Positions 1 to 8,641 of a DNA stretch of 64,000 nucleotides are shown here, piece after piece. How positions within the stretch are numbered: position 1 is the stretch's first letter; each line of letters opens with the position of its first letter. Position numbers and translations under genes: made by a program. The notes under the pieces were generated by a model, which was given only the letters and a program-made list of their open reading frames with translations, searched no databases and had not been told where the DNA came from. The DNA is from Flavipsychrobacter sp. (GTDB lineage: Bacteria > Bacteroidota > Bacteroidia > Chitinophagales > Chitinophagaceae): assembly GCA_021155965.1 (NCBI GenBank), contig JAJNBJ010000005.1, positions 1 to 64,000 of the forward strand, written 5' to 3'.

Positions 1-42
1 GTCACTGATCGTGACTCCTGTTTCTCTTCTTTTTCTTTTCAT
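1..42 (-). CDS. possible 5' end of a gene leaving the window
   Basis: An ATG on the minus strand at 42 opens 14 codons without a stop up to the window edge, reading a very basic start (MKRKRRETG). This is too little to recognise a family. It is listed only because nothing else explains the first 40 bases. It could equally be chance. Confidence 0.25.
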   Translation of the reverse strand, partial: MKRKRRETGVTISD

Positions 43-98
43 TTTATCTGCGTTAAAGTTAGTGATTGTTAACTTTGACACAGTTTAATTTACGCCCT

Positions 99-126
99 CC
101 CCGCTAATGCGGGGCAGTTTTTTATT
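99..126 (+). terminator. rho-independent terminator
   Basis: A perfect 6-bp stem CCCCGC/GCGGGG with a TAAT loop is followed by CAGTTTTTTATT. It points rightwards, so it would end a plus-strand transcript coming from outside the window. Between it and the start at 386 I see no gene; 127-385 is AT-rich leader sequence. Confidence 0.7.
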
Positions 127-385
127 GGCTTAAGTACTCATAGGCTCTCACCACCAACAATGAGGAAAACCATGCACACAATGAGCAAGCAACGATTATA
201 TGCCCACTTTTGCCAGTAAACAAAACCAAATACTATGTTATAAAGTAGTTACCTCGCAAACGATAATTCTTTCCTGCTCTTTGCATATCAATCAATACTT
301 AAAAATATTTCGCCTGCAGCTTTCAAACCGCTGCGCCAATGGTATAGATTTTTTGACCGGAAACCATCAAACTAAATCTGAAACC

Positions 386-2059
386 ATGAAAAGAATAGTT
401 CCGCGCCTCGTTTTTACTGTTTTTCTTTGTGTAATAGCGTATTTTACACATGCACAGTCCGAATCCTACACCACACGCCAGGTTACTTGCGGGCTTGGCC
501 AACCGTGGGAGATCAGGTTTGGCCCGGATGGATGGCTCTGGGTCACAGAAGCCCACAGATACCAGCTTTCGCGTGTTGACCCATCCACAGGCAGCACAGA
601 AATGATGCTGGACCTTAGCAGCAAAAAGAACTTTCCCAATTTCCAGCACCCGGATTCTTTGTGGCCACAGGGCGGATTGCAAGGTTTTGCTTTTCACCCC
701 GATTTCAATACCACTCCCTATATCTATATCAGTTATGTATATCAATTTGATAGCTGTGCCACTACTGATACTTTAGCAGGCTGTTTTTTCAGAACGAAGA
801 TCGTGCGCTATAATTACGATGCAGCTACTAAAAACTTCTTCAACGAAACTGTGATATCAAATGCTATTCCCGGCAGCAACGATCATAACGGGGGACGCCT
901 TGTGATCGGCCCGCCCGGTGGAGGCACCAACTATTTATACTATGGTGTGGGCGACATGGGGTCGGGGCATTTAGACAATGAAAATCGCCCGCATCGTGGT
1001 CAGCAGCCGGATATATTGGAAGGCAAAGTGTTACGTTTTAACCTTATTGCTGATGGAGATACCGGCCCCGATGCCTGGATACCAAACGATAATCCATTCA
1101 ATGCAAGCGGTATGCAAAGCCCTGTGTGGTCGGTTGGGCACCGCAATCCCCAGGGGCTTGTCTTTGCGCCTGATGGCACTCTATACGAAACGGAACATGG
1201 GCCTTATTCAGATGACGAGGTCAATATCATCAGGCGTGCCAACAATTATGGCTTTCCACTTATTGTAGGTTATACGGACAGTAACTACGATGGCAGTAAA
1301 GCAGGCGCCGGCTCGGGCATCCCGCCCATAATCAGCGAATTTGCCAACAGAACGGCGATACAAACTACTCACACTTACAGCGACCCGATATTCAGCCTGT
1401 TCCCCGCTTCAAGAGCAGATGTATCCACAATTTTTACTAATGACATTAACAATACACCTCCTTATCCCAACTACTACCTCCAATGGCCGTCGTCAGCACC
1501 ATCAGGCATTGATTATTACAGCTCTAATGCTATACCCGGCTGGCAAAATTCCCTGCTCATCGCCAACCTGAAGCTTGGTGTAGTTTACCGGCTGAAGCTC
1601 GCCACTGGCGGCCAGTCTGTCGTTAGCGATACAATCCCCTATTTCCGCGGGCTCGGCAGGTTTCGCGATTTAGCCATCTCTCCGGATGGTACTAAGATCT
1701 ATGTATCAGCAGATAGTGTTGGTACGATAAAGGGTGCTCCGGGCGATAAAGTTGAGCCGTTGAATAAAGGTTGCATCCTGGAATTCACTTTCTCTACCAC
1801 AAGCGTGGGTGCCGCCACGGATGCAAAGAGAATATTGCTCTATCCAAACCCTGCAAATGGTTTATTTACCCTGCAATTACCGGAAGGCGTAAATGCAGCG
1901 GACGTGCGGGTGTCCAATATGCTTGGAGCACTTGTTTATTCCGGTCGCGTTACAGACAATAAGGGCATAATTAACCTGCGGGGATTACCTACGGGGATCT
2001 ATACAGTTTCTGTAGCCGGCGATCATGAGACGTGGCACAACACCCTTAGGGTGAAATAG
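386..2059 (+). CDS. secreted PQQ-dependent sugar dehydrogenase (GSDH family) with T9SS type A sorting domain
   Basis: Predicted 557-residue secreted protein. Residues 1-24 form a signal peptide ending in THAQ. The body carries the hallmarks of soluble glucose/sorbosone dehydrogenases: WEIRFGPDGWLWVTE near residue 41, GLQGFAFHPDF, NDHNGGRL (catalytic His) and GHRNPQGL (PQQ-contacting Arg), then EHGP. Family members are six-bladed propellers that oxidise aldose sugars using PQQ and calcium. The last ~75 residues (LLYPNPANG ... GLPTGIYTVSV) are a type A T9SS C-terminal domain, so export to the cell surface is expected. The reading frame is open from 200, but the signal peptide fixes the start at 386. 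Substrate cannot be told from sequence. It stands alone, flanked by terminators. Confidence 0.9.
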   Translation: MKRIVPRLVFTVFLCVIAYFTHAQSESYTTRQVTCGLGQPWEIRFGPDGWLWVTEAHRYQLSRVDPSTGSTEMMLDLSSKKNFPNFQHPDSLWPQGGLQGFAFHPDFNTTPYIYISYVYQFDSCATTDTLAGCFFRTKIVRYNYDAATKNFFNETVISNAIPGSNDHNGGRLVIGPPGGGTNYLYYGVGDMGSGHLDNENRPHRGQQPDILEGKVLRFNLIADGDTGPDAWIPNDNPFNASGMQSPVWSVGHRNPQGLVFAPDGTLYETEHGPYSDDEVNIIRRANNYGFPLIVGYTDSNYDGSKAGAGSGIPPIISEFANRTAIQTTHTYSDPIFSLFPASRADVSTIFTNDINNTPPYPNYYLQWPSSAPSGIDYYSSNAIPGWQNSLLIANLKLGVVYRLKLATGGQSVVSDTIPYFRGLGRFRDLAISPDGTKIYVSADSVGTIKGAPGDKVEPLNKGCILEFTFSTTSVGAATDAKRILLYPNPANGLFTLQLPEGVNAADVRVSNMLGALVYSGRVTDNKGIINLRGLPTGIYTVSVAGDHETWHNTLRVK

Positions 2060-2107
2060 TCGTTGACTAGCCAGAAAAGAGTAGTGGTATAAAATAGAAT
2101 TAAGTAC

Positions 2108-2141
2108 GTACGGGTAAAGGCTTTTTACCCGTACTTTTTTG
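2108..2141. terminator. bidirectional terminator
   Basis: Stem GTACGGGTAAA/TTTACCCGTAC with a short loop and a T-run on the plus side. It lies between the convergent dehydrogenase and yjdM genes and can serve both. Confidence 0.8.
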
Positions 2142-2160
2142 TATTGTTTATGTCTTCGGA

Positions 2161-2499
2161 TCAGGCTTTCTTTACAAACTCCGACTTAAGTGCCATAGCG
2201 CCAAAACCATCTATCCGGCAATCTATGTTATGGTCACTATCCACCAGGCGGATGTTCCTAACCTTCGTACCTGCTTTTATACTTTGTGCCGAGCCCCTTA
2301 CAGGAAGGTTCTTTATAGTAACCACCGTATCTCCGTTCTGCAGGATATTGCCATTAGCGTCCTTTACCACAAATACATCCTCAGCAACTTCAACTGCGGC
2401 GGGGTTCCATTCGTGGCCGCACTCGGGGCATACAAGCAGGTCATCCATCTCGTAAGTATATGTCGATTTACACTGTGGGCACGGGGCAAGTTCAGTCAT
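2161..2499 (-). CDS. yjdM: YjdM/PhnA-family zinc-ribbon protein
   Basis: The 112-residue protein begins with a zinc ribbon (CPQC at 7-10 and CPECGHEW from 24) and continues into the PhnA domain ([41 protein letters not shown]). This is full length for the family. E. coli YjdM was once called an alkylphosphonate-uptake protein, but that role is not supported and the function is unclear. No phosphonate genes lie nearby. It is a single gene convergent with the upstream dehydrogenase. Confidence 0.9.
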   Translation of the reverse strand: MTELAPCPQCKSTYTYEMDDLLVCPECGHEWNPAAVEVAEDVFVVKDANGNILQNGDTVVTIKNLPVRGSAQSIKAGTKVRNIRLVDSDHNIDCRIDGFGAMALKSEFVKKA

Positions 2500-2636
2500 T
2501 TTTTACATCATTTTTGCAAAGATAAGGACTATTTTCTGCCGCGTTTGTGTTACCTGCACAACATAAACCTCATTAAGCCATACAGCTATTGAGCCATTGC
2601 GCATTCCTGCTTATTTTTACCAATAAATACTTATCA

Positions 2637-3062
2637 ATGAGCGTACAAAAACAGATCAGGGAATATATTGCCAGCCAACCTGAACCAAAACGCGGTGAGC
2701 TGCAAGAACTGCACCTGCTCATACCTCAAAAGAAACCGGGATGCAAACTATGGTTCGAAGATGGCAAAGACAGTGAAGGTAAAACCATCAGTAACCCCAA
2801 TATAGGATATGGGTCCTATACAATAAAATACGCCAATGGAACAACCAGGGAGTTCTTTCAAATTGGCTTGAGTGCAAACACTACCGGTATATCTGTCTAT
2901 ATCCTTGGCCTCAAGGACAAGACCTACTTGGCCCAAACCTATGGCAAGAAACTGGGCAAGGCAAGCGTCACCGGCTATTGCATTAAGTTCAAAACGCTGA
3001 AAGATATTAACGTTGATGTATTGGAAGACGCTATACGATATGGGTTTGAAGCCTCAAAGTGA
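2637..3062 (+). CDS. DUF1801 (YdhG-like) protein
   Basis: Predicted 141-residue cytoplasmic protein starting MSVQKQIREYI. The pattern fits DUF1801: helical N terminus, then a beta-rich core (GYGSYTIKYANG, FFQIGLS, ISVYILG) and the C-terminal LKDINVDVLEDAI helix. The domain is related to frataxin-like folds and has no established activity. The frame is open from 2589, but residues before 2637 do not match the family. It is followed by a terminator, so it is probably monocistronic. A second DUF1801-like gene sits at 28091-28480. Confidence 0.8.
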   Translation: MSVQKQIREYIASQPEPKRGELQELHLLIPQKKPGCKLWFEDGKDSEGKTISNPNIGYGSYTIKYANGTTREFFQIGLSANTTGISVYILGLKDKTYLAQTYGKKLGKASVTGYCIKFKTLKDINVDVLEDAIRYGFEASK

Positions 3063-3077
3063 AAATCCATTCTCAAT

Positions 3078-3110
3078 AATAAAGCCGCTCCTGTAGCGGC
3101 TTTATTATTT
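3078..3110 (+). terminator. terminator after the DUF1801 gene
   Basis: Perfect 12-bp stem AATAAAGCCGCT/AGCGGCTTTATT with loop CCTGT, then a T-rich tail. The flanking A and T runs make it usable in both directions. Confidence 0.8.
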
Positions 3111-3165
3111 ACACCCTTTGCCTCACATCACCCAATTTTTAAAAAAATCTAAAAAAAATCATGAT

Positions 3166-3203
3166 AAACCAATCGGTTGCGTATATTTGCAACCGATTGG
3201 TTT
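3166..3203. promoter_or_regulatory. double palindromic operator over the arsR promoter
   Basis: Two perfect 15-base inverted arms (AAACCAATCGGTTGC at 3166-3180 and its complement at 3189-3203) are separated by 8 bases. Each arm is itself built as AACC-N4-GGTT, so the site can be read as two dimer sites. The spacer and the first base of the right arm form TATATTTG (3182-3189), an exact Bacteroidota -7 box. A repressor bound here would cover the promoter. The obvious candidate is the ArsR protein encoded 23 nt downstream (inference). Confidence 0.8.
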
Positions 3204-3225
3204 ACTATTTTTCAAGAAACTAGTT

Positions 3226-3546
3226 ATGAGAAGAGATGTTTTCCAGGCCATTGCCGATCCCACACGCCGCGCCATAATAGCGCTGATAGCCCTGCAGGCA
3301 ATGTCCCCCAGTGCAATTGCAGACCATTTCAGCATGAGCCGCCAGGCCATTTCAAAACACATGAAGATCCTGACTGAATGTGAGTTGATAAGATCAGATC
3401 ACCAGGGCAGGGAAATTTACTACCAGCTCGAAATAAGCAAAATGAAAGAGATCGACATATGGCTGGAGCAGTTCCGTAAGATCTGGGAAACCCGTTTCAG
3501 CCAACTGGACGAATTATTATCAACAATTAAAAAACAAAAAAAATGA
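3226..3546 (+). CDS. ArsR-family transcriptional repressor
   Basis: Predicted 106-residue winged-helix regulator (start [15 protein letters not shown]). The HTH is [20 protein letters not shown] at about residues 27-46, followed by the wing ([11 protein letters not shown]). There are no metal-binding Cys motifs. It belongs to the ArsR group that is paired with SRPBCC proteins and does not sense arsenic. The stop overlaps the ATG of the SRPBCC gene (ATGA), so the two are translationally coupled. The start at 3226 is chosen because upstream codons in the frame run through the operator and promoter. Autoregulation through the palindromes at 3166-3203 is likely. Confidence 0.88.
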   Translation: MRRDVFQAIADPTRRAIIALIALQAMSPSAIADHFSMSRQAISKHMKILTECELIRSDHQGREIYYQLEISKMKEIDIWLEQFRKIWETRFSQLDELLSTIKKQKK

Positions 3547-4043
3547 ACAGTGATCTATCATTCGACTTTACGTTGAACAAGGAAACTAAAACCGTTCACA
3601 TTGTACGTGAATTTAACGCCGGTGCTGACTTCGTTTGGAAAGCGTGGACAACAGCCGAGTTACTGGACCAGTGGTGGGCGCCTGAACCCTATACCTCGAA
3701 AACAAAGTATATGAACTTTGAAGTTGGCGGGCGAAGGTTTTATGCCATGGTAAGCCCGGAAGGACATGCACTACGCTGGGCAGTTCAGACGTTTACGTCT
3801 ATCAGTCCCATAACCAACTTCAAAATGTCGAGCAATTTTGCAGACAAAGATGAGAACCTTGAAGTGCCGGGTTCTGACTGGGATCTGAATTTCAGCGAAC
3901 AGAATGGAACAACAAAAGTGAGTATTACTATCGTAAACGAGTCCCTTGCCCGCATGGAGAAGATGATAGAAATGGGCTTCATGCAAGGATTTAATGTGGG
4001 CTTGCTGCAGTTGGACGAACTGCTATTGAATTGGAATAAGTAA
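3543..4043 (+). CDS. SRPBCC/AHSA1-domain protein
   Basis: The 166-residue protein has the START-like AHSA1 pattern: an N-terminal strand ([20 protein letters not shown]), [12 protein letters not shown], the [13 protein letters not shown] hairpin, and a long C-terminal helix ([17 protein letters not shown]). Family members form a helix-grip fold with a hydrophobic ligand cavity; the ligand is unknown. It is the second gene of an operon with the ArsR regulator and overlaps it by 4 nt. The arrangement suggests that the regulator and the putative ligand-binding protein act in one response. Confidence 0.87.
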   Translation: MNSDLSFDFTLNKETKTVHIVREFNAGADFVWKAWTTAELLDQWWAPEPYTSKTKYMNFEVGGRRFYAMVSPEGHALRWAVQTFTSISPITNFKMSSNFADKDENLEVPGSDWDLNFSEQNGTTKVSITIVNESLARMEKMIEMGFMQGFNVGLLQLDELLLNWNK

Positions 4044-4067
4044 GTGTAATGGCAAAAATACTAATGG

Positions 4068-4666
4068 CTATGGCGTTACCTTACCATATTTAAGGTGCGT
4101 AACAGTACAGCTAAGGCCATCTGGCAGGGTAACAATAAACAAATTGTCATACTGGCTTTCACTTATAGTAACATTGAAAGCATTATTGCTTACCTGCTTT
4201 AATATTTCAGGAACAGTATTTGAGTGCCCCGCAATTACCACAACTTTCCCACGGTTAGCAGCAAGCATTTCATCTACCAGTTGCGCATATGGTTTGCTGG
4301 TCGGGTATTCCGTAACAGTAATGCCCTTCGCAGTTGCAAGCGGCTGAACTGTCTGCCGTGTACGGTTATACGGCGTTGAATAAATTGCGCTCACCGGGAT
4401 ACTGCCTAATATGCGTTTCAATTCGTCTCCCTTAGTATTCCGTCGCTATTCAGGATAGGGTCGGCACCGGTGGCCTCTTTTTCTGCGTGCCGCATGATAA
4501 TGAAGGTCGTAGTTGTATCACTTATCAAAGCAGGGATAGTGGTAGTGTCATGCACCTGCACATATACCGTATCACGCACAGTAATGGTCTCCACTTTTAC
4601 AGTTTCTTTTTTGCAGCTATAAAAAGATATAAAGATCCCTGCTAACAATAAGATCGTTCTTTGCAT
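4068..4666 (-). pseudogene. histidine phosphatase lipoprotein, interrupted by a frameshift
   Basis: Two adjacent minus-strand frames together give one phosphoglycerate-mutase-like protein of about 200 residues. The upstream part (4418-4666) has a lipoprotein signal (IFISFYSC) and the RHG-type motif IIMRHAEKE. The downstream part (4068 to ~4421) has IYSTPYNRTRQTV and the second catalytic His in VVIAGHSNT. The frame changes near 4421-4432, within the coding-strand run CTAAGGGAGACG; restoring one base would read ILKGDELKRIL. The loss removes the second catalytic half, so the gene is inactive unless the base is a sequencing error. Confidence 0.75.
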
Positions 4667-4707
4667 ATAAGTCTTCGTTATTAATATTTATGGCAGTAGA
4701 AATAGAT

Positions 4708-4893
4708 TTATGATGTGACGGCCACATTCTTACCCAACGTTTTAAACTTGACGCCATTCTTTTGCACAACAGTAATTGTGATATGGCCTGTTTTACTGGT
4801 ATTGATATCCCGCACCGTTCCGGCTTTTCCGGCATGAGTGCCCGCTATTACGGTGCATTCGTCGCCATCTTTCAATTTGACCTGTTTGCTCAT
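4708..4893 (-). CDS. small KOW-motif protein
   Basis: Predicted 61-residue protein (start MSKQVKLKDGDEC). The central segment VIAGTHAGKAGTVRDI matches the KOW motif of ribosomal protein L24 and NusG, in which a Gly-rich turn contacts RNA. The rest is beta-strand-like (GHITITVVQKNG, VKFKTLGKNV). It is much shorter than L24 and is not in a ribosomal operon, so it is not rplX. A longer frame upstream to 5034 covers the divergent GNAT promoter and is not believed. Function unknown; RNA binding is inferred only from the motif. Confidence 0.7.
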   Translation of the reverse strand: MSKQVKLKDGDECTVIAGTHAGKAGTVRDINTSKTGHITITVVQKNGVKFKTLGKNVAVTS

Positions 4894-4998
4894 ACAGATA
4901 AAGGTATTAATAAAAAGCGGTAATATACATAGATACTGGGGCACCCTTTCTGAAGCAATTCCATGCATTCTTGCACCTTGCGAATATAAACACAACAC

Positions 4999-5006
4999 TA
5001 AATTTG
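4999..5006 (+). promoter_or_regulatory. -7 box of the GNAT gene
   Basis: TAAATTTG matches the Bacteroidota TAnnTTTG -7 box, with TTG 18 nt upstream (4978-4980). It lies 40 nt before the ATG at 5046. Confidence 0.6.
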
Positions 5007-5045
5007 TATCTTCGGAACACTGCCAAAAGCACAAAAAGAACTATC

Positions 5046-5537
5046 ATGAACGATCTCAATACGCCCCCTCATATTGTATTAAAGAAAACAGAACCCGGCG
5101 ACCTGGAAACTCTTTTTATTCACCAGTTGGATGAAGAGTACGCCCACATGGCTGCTTTCATGAACGAAAAATATAAAGACAAGAATGCCTACCTGGCTAA
5201 ATGGAACAAGCTGCTGGCCGAAGGCGTGAATATCAGGACCATCCTGTTGGGCGACGCAATTGTTGGCAGCGTAGCTACCTGGCAATTCGGGGATGAGTTG
5301 AATATCACCTATGGCATCGGAAAAGAATACTGGAACCGGGGCATTGCAACCGCCGCCCTGCAGCAGTTCCTGGCTATTGCCCCGCAGAGGCCCCTGTTTG
5401 GCCGAACGGCATTCGATAATGTAGCCTCAGCAAAAGTATTGGAGAAATGCGGGTTCAAAAAAATAAATGAAGATACCGCCTTTGCCTTTACCCGGAAGAA
5501 AGAAATTGCTGAACTGGTGTTCCTGCTGGAAGCCTAA
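5046..5537 (+). CDS. GNAT-family N-acetyltransferase
   Basis: Predicted 163-residue enzyme of the RimJ/RimL-like GNAT type. The acetyl-CoA-binding signature appears as IGKEYWNRGIATAALQQFL at about residues 92-110, followed by NVASAKVLEKCGFKK, the usual Asn/Cys-Gly-Phe end of the fold. The N-terminal half (MAAFMNEKYKDKNAYLAKW) would form the substrate side; substrate unknown. The frame is open from 4971, but the promoter box at 4999-5006 rules out the earlier starts. It is divergent from the KOW gene and has no operon partner. Confidence 0.85.
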   Translation: MNDLNTPPHIVLKKTEPGDLETLFIHQLDEEYAHMAAFMNEKYKDKNAYLAKWNKLLAEGVNIRTILLGDAIVGSVATWQFGDELNITYGIGKEYWNRGIATAALQQFLAIAPQRPLFGRTAFDNVASAKVLEKCGFKKINEDTAFAFTRKKEIAELVFLLEA

Positions 5538-5664
5538 GCAGTCCTGCCAAGCTCGTCTAATCTGAGGTTCAGACATCCATCCTGGCGCATCCTGATAATT
5601 CTTTAATCCTTAAATCCTGACCCGTTAGCAACAAACTGTTAAAATAAATTTTTCAACCGCTCAA

Positions 5665-5715
5665 ATCGGCTCAAACCCACGCCCACAGCTAAAAGTATTT
5701 TCCATCATGGAAAAT
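5665..5715. repeat. short intergenic element with a hairpin
   Basis: The 250-nt gap before 5785 holds the string TCGGCTCAAACCCACGCC (5665-5682) and then a perfect hairpin ATTTTCCAT-C-ATGGAAAAT (5697-5715). A closely similar string followed by another hairpin occurs at 29058-29115. No coding signal is seen here. Confidence 0.4.
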
Positions 5716-5784
5716 CGATTTGTAAATCGCTTCCTCACCTTACCTTTACTTCATAAATCACAAATCACATATCATAAATAAACA

Positions 5785-6660
5785 ATGAAAGTATTTATCT
5801 CCGGTGCATCCGGTCTCGTAGGCGGCAATTGTTTAAAGCACTTCACAGAGCAGGGCTGGGAAGTAGTGGGCTCTTATTTCTCTTTCAAAACAGACAACAC
5901 TGTTTTCTATGATACCCTCAACCCCACCAACCCGGAAAATTTTGATGTAGTAAAATTCGCACCCGATGTTATTGTCCACTGCGGCGCCCTCACTCATGTA
6001 GACTACTGCGAAGACCACCAACAAGAAAGCTACGACAAGACCGTGCAAAGCACCATCAACCTCATAAAGTTGGCAAAAGAGTGCAGCGCAAAACTCGTTT
6101 ACATTTCTACAGATTATGTATTTGATGGCAAAAATGGACCATACAGAGAAGATGCCCCTTTCAATCCGTTGAGTGTTTATGCCCGCCACAAGCTTGAAGC
6201 AGAGCAACTCTCTTTAAAAGAACTCCCGCATACACTAGTGCTCCGCGTAACCAATGTCTATGGCAACGAGATACGCGGCAAGAACTTCGTAGCCCGTATC
6301 ATAGAACAATGCAAGAACAAACAAAAGCTCACACTCAAACTCCCCTACGATCAGTATGCCTCCCCCGCCAATGCCTGGGACATTGCCCGTGCTATGTTCC
6401 TGTTACTTAGGGATAGTAAAACCGGCATCTATAACATCGGCGGCACAGATTATGTGAACCGTGTAGAGCTTGCCCTCCGTGTCCTCAGCTATTTCCCTGA
6501 TGCTGAATACGACCTCATCCCCATAAGTACTGCAGAAATGAAACAACCCGCAGCCCGCCCCCTGCTCGGTGGCTTCGTAAAAATGAAGTTCAGCAACGAA
6601 TACCCTGATTTCCTTTTCGGCAACGTGGATAGCTATGTGAGGTCAGTAATGGAGCAATAG
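5785..6660 (+). CDS. RmlD-like NAD(P)-dependent sugar reductase (extended SDR)
   Basis: The 291-residue protein has the Rossmann start MKVFISGASGLVGG, a central YISTDYVFDGKNGPY segment, the SDR catalytic pair in YARHK (about residues 132-136), and late motifs typical of dTDP-4-dehydrorhamnose reductase (TGIYNIGG). RmlD reduces the 4-keto sugar in dTDP-rhamnose synthesis. There are no rmlA, B or C genes nearby, so the substrate is not established and it could reduce another nucleotide sugar. Convergent with the TPR gene, one base apart. Confidence 0.8.
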   Translation: MKVFISGASGLVGGNCLKHFTEQGWEVVGSYFSFKTDNTVFYDTLNPTNPENFDVVKFAPDVIVHCGALTHVDYCEDHQQESYDKTVQSTINLIKLAKECSAKLVYISTDYVFDGKNGPYREDAPFNPLSVYARHKLEAEQLSLKELPHTLVLRVTNVYGNEIRGKNFVARIIEQCKNKQKLTLKLPYDQYASPANAWDIARAMFLLLRDSKTGIYNIGGTDYVNRVELALRVLSYFPDAEYDLIPISTAEMKQPAARPLLGGFVKMKFSNEYPDFLFGNVDSYVRSVMEQ

Positions 6661-6661
6661 C

Positions 6662-8494
6662 TCAGGATTTTTTTTGCGGCTTCACAGCTTTATTTGCCCT
6701 CGCCAACCTTACGGCTTTATTCTTTTCCACCAGCTTGGCTATTGCCCATTTCTCCAGCTTGTGGTGCATGGGCACTATCAGTCCGGCAATAATTACCTGG
6801 GTAAGTAGCATAAGCACCGGCGAATGATGGGTAATACGTCCTAATAAGGGATGTGCCAGCAAGGTAAGAAATTCAAAAACAACTAACAGGGCAATGACAC
6901 CAAAAAATTCTATCCACCTTTCATTGGTAATGAAAGTGCGGCTGAGCAATAAAAAGAGGATAATAAAAGTGAGGATGCCTATGGCAATTAAAGCAAATTG
7001 TATATTCCGTTCCCGCTCTTCAGCTGCGGCCATCCTCGCTGCTTGCAGCTCTTTCTGCCTGAACTGTTCATTGAACTCAAGCGTTTGCAGGCGGTTTACC
7101 TTTTCTCTGCTAAACAAACTATCCCGTGTTTCTATCATTAACTGCTGGTACTTAAAAGCACTGTCTATCTTGTTTTCAACCGTATATAATCTGGTAAGCA
7201 ATGTGCTCGCAGCCAATTCCTGTACCAGGAAACGATGCTGCCTGTCTATAAGCCAACCTTTGGTAGCATAATAGATTGCAGAGTCTTGTCTCTTATACCG
7301 GAAGAAATGTTCAGCAAACTCGCAATATGCCCGTGCCAGCCTCCTTTGGTCATTTACCTCTGTACTTAGCCTGAACGACAAATGAAAATACTCCGCAGCA
7401 GTGTCCGGCTTACCCATTTTTGAATAAATAATGCCCATATTTGCCTGCACTGTTCCCCCAACAATGTTATTACCACGATATTTTCTATGTTGCATTGCAA
7501 GTGCCTGCTGCGTATAGGCATATGCGGAATCCAGTATATCAAGCTGTTCATACGCCTTTCCCTTATAAGTAAGCGCATCAAGCAGAACGTTGTTGTCCGG
7601 AATATGCCTTGTCAGTTGTTCGGTCTTAGAATAGTATTCAATTGCCTGCCTCGGGTTGCCTTCATTTCGGTTCACCATGGCAAGTCCATTGTATATCAAA
7701 CCTATAAGCATAGTATCTGCTAATTCTTCTGCTTTTGCCAGCGCCTTAAAGAAGGTTTCTTTTGCTTCCGGGTAATTTCCAGCATACCATAATGCACTAC
7801 CCAGGTCATTCAACGCCCTTGCCTCAGCTCCCGGCCTGAAGCTGTCTTTATGCTTCATGCTGAAGTGAACCACCTGTTGCGCGTAAAACACTATCGAATC
7901 CAGGCTCACATCAGTGTAGGCAAACTTAATTGCATTTAAATAAAACAGCTTGATGCTGTCATTGCTGGCAGTATCAATGATACGCCTTAATCCATCCACA
8001 TAGCTGGCTACGATTGCTTCTGGCAGCCGCCCTATTTTCTTTTGCTCCTCCAGCCGTAAAAACTCAACCGGTAGCTTTGCATTATTTGCCGGGTTGCTGC
8101 AATATTCAAGGAACAGGCTAACATACTTTAGCTGAAGATCTGTGTTGCTGATACCGCCAGCTTCAGACAACGCAACTTTCGACTGGCATGCCAGGTAGTG
8201 TGCAAACAATAGCTTATCCTTCTGTACTATCAGGAATAACGGATCCTGGAAATTAAAGTGATAAGCCGGGGTTTTCATCATCCAGGCATAGAGAAAGTTC
8301 CGGATCTCTGCTGCATTACTATCCTGGCCACATGGCCGTGACAGGAGGTATTCAGCACATTCCAGCACGGCAGGCTCTGCCATTTTGCATTGGAGTGAAT
8401 CACTCAATGGCATCATCTTAAGCTTCGAAATATCCAAAGCATGGGCAGATATTGAAACAATAACTGAAGCAAGCAATATAAAAATGCGTCTCAT
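6662..8494 (-). CDS. TPR-repeat membrane protein with C-terminal transmembrane region
   Basis: Predicted 610-residue envelope protein. A signal peptide (MRRIFILLASVIVSISAHA) decides the start at 8494 rather than the longer frame. Residues ~180-470 contain tetratricopeptide units such as ALNDLGSALWYAGNYPEAKE and LIYNGLAMVNRNEGNPRQAI. A short coiled coil (FRQKELQAARMAAAEERE) leads into three membrane helices (IQFALIAIGILTFIILFLL, WIEFFGVIALLVVFEFL, VLMLLTQVIIAGLIV) and a basic tail. The layout recalls Bacteroidota TPR sensor proteins, but no kinase or HTH output domain is present: the usual C-terminal module is missing. Function unknown. Confidence 0.75.
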   Translation of the reverse strand: MRRIFILLASVIVSISAHALDISKLKMMPLSDSLQCKMAEPAVLECAEYLLSRPCGQDSNAAEIRNFLYAWMMKTPAYHFNFQDPLFLIVQKDKLLFAHYLACQSKVALSEAGGISNTDLQLKYVSLFLEYCSNPANNAKLPVEFLRLEEQKKIGRLPEAIVASYVDGLRRIIDTASNDSIKLFYLNAIKFAYTDVSLDSIVFYAQQVVHFSMKHKDSFRPGAEARALNDLGSALWYAGNYPEAKETFFKALAKAEELADTMLIGLIYNGLAMVNRNEGNPRQAIEYYSKTEQLTRHIPDNNVLLDALTYKGKAYEQLDILDSAYAYTQQALAMQHRKYRGNNIVGGTVQANMGIIYSKMGKPDTAAEYFHLSFRLSTEVNDQRRLARAYCEFAEHFFRYKRQDSAIYYATKGWLIDRQHRFLVQELAASTLLTRLYTVENKIDSAFKYQQLMIETRDSLFSREKVNRLQTLEFNEQFRQKELQAARMAAAEERERNIQFALIAIGILTFIILFLLLSRTFITNERWIEFFGVIALLVVFEFLTLLAHPLLGRITHHSPVLMLLTQVIIAGLIVPMHHKLEKWAIAKLVEKNKAVRLARANKAVKPQKKS

Positions 8495-8570
8495 ACCAGA
8501 TTCGTTTAAACAAGGCGTTGCTCTCCTTGTAACGATACCAATATAATCAGCAACTGGCAAGAAACAAAAA

Positions 8571-8625
8571 GCCCCCTTGATTCTATCGCCTCACAGAAAA
8601 AGCTCGGAGGCAGAACCAAGGGGAA
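8571..8625 (-). terminator. long stem-loop terminator
   Basis: On the minus strand CCCCTTGGTTCT pairs with AGAATCAAGGGG, and an inner GCCTC/GAGGC stem follows after a 3-nt bulge. The structure ends in GGGCTTTTTG. It lies 17 nt past the stop of the membrane protein at 8642 and probably ends that transcript. Confidence 0.65.
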
Positions 8626-8641
8626 CTATCTTTAGAATAGC

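Noticed and set aside
4708-5034. Longer version of the KOW gene
   Set aside because: The added N terminus would run through the promoter of the divergent GNAT gene and is not family-like.
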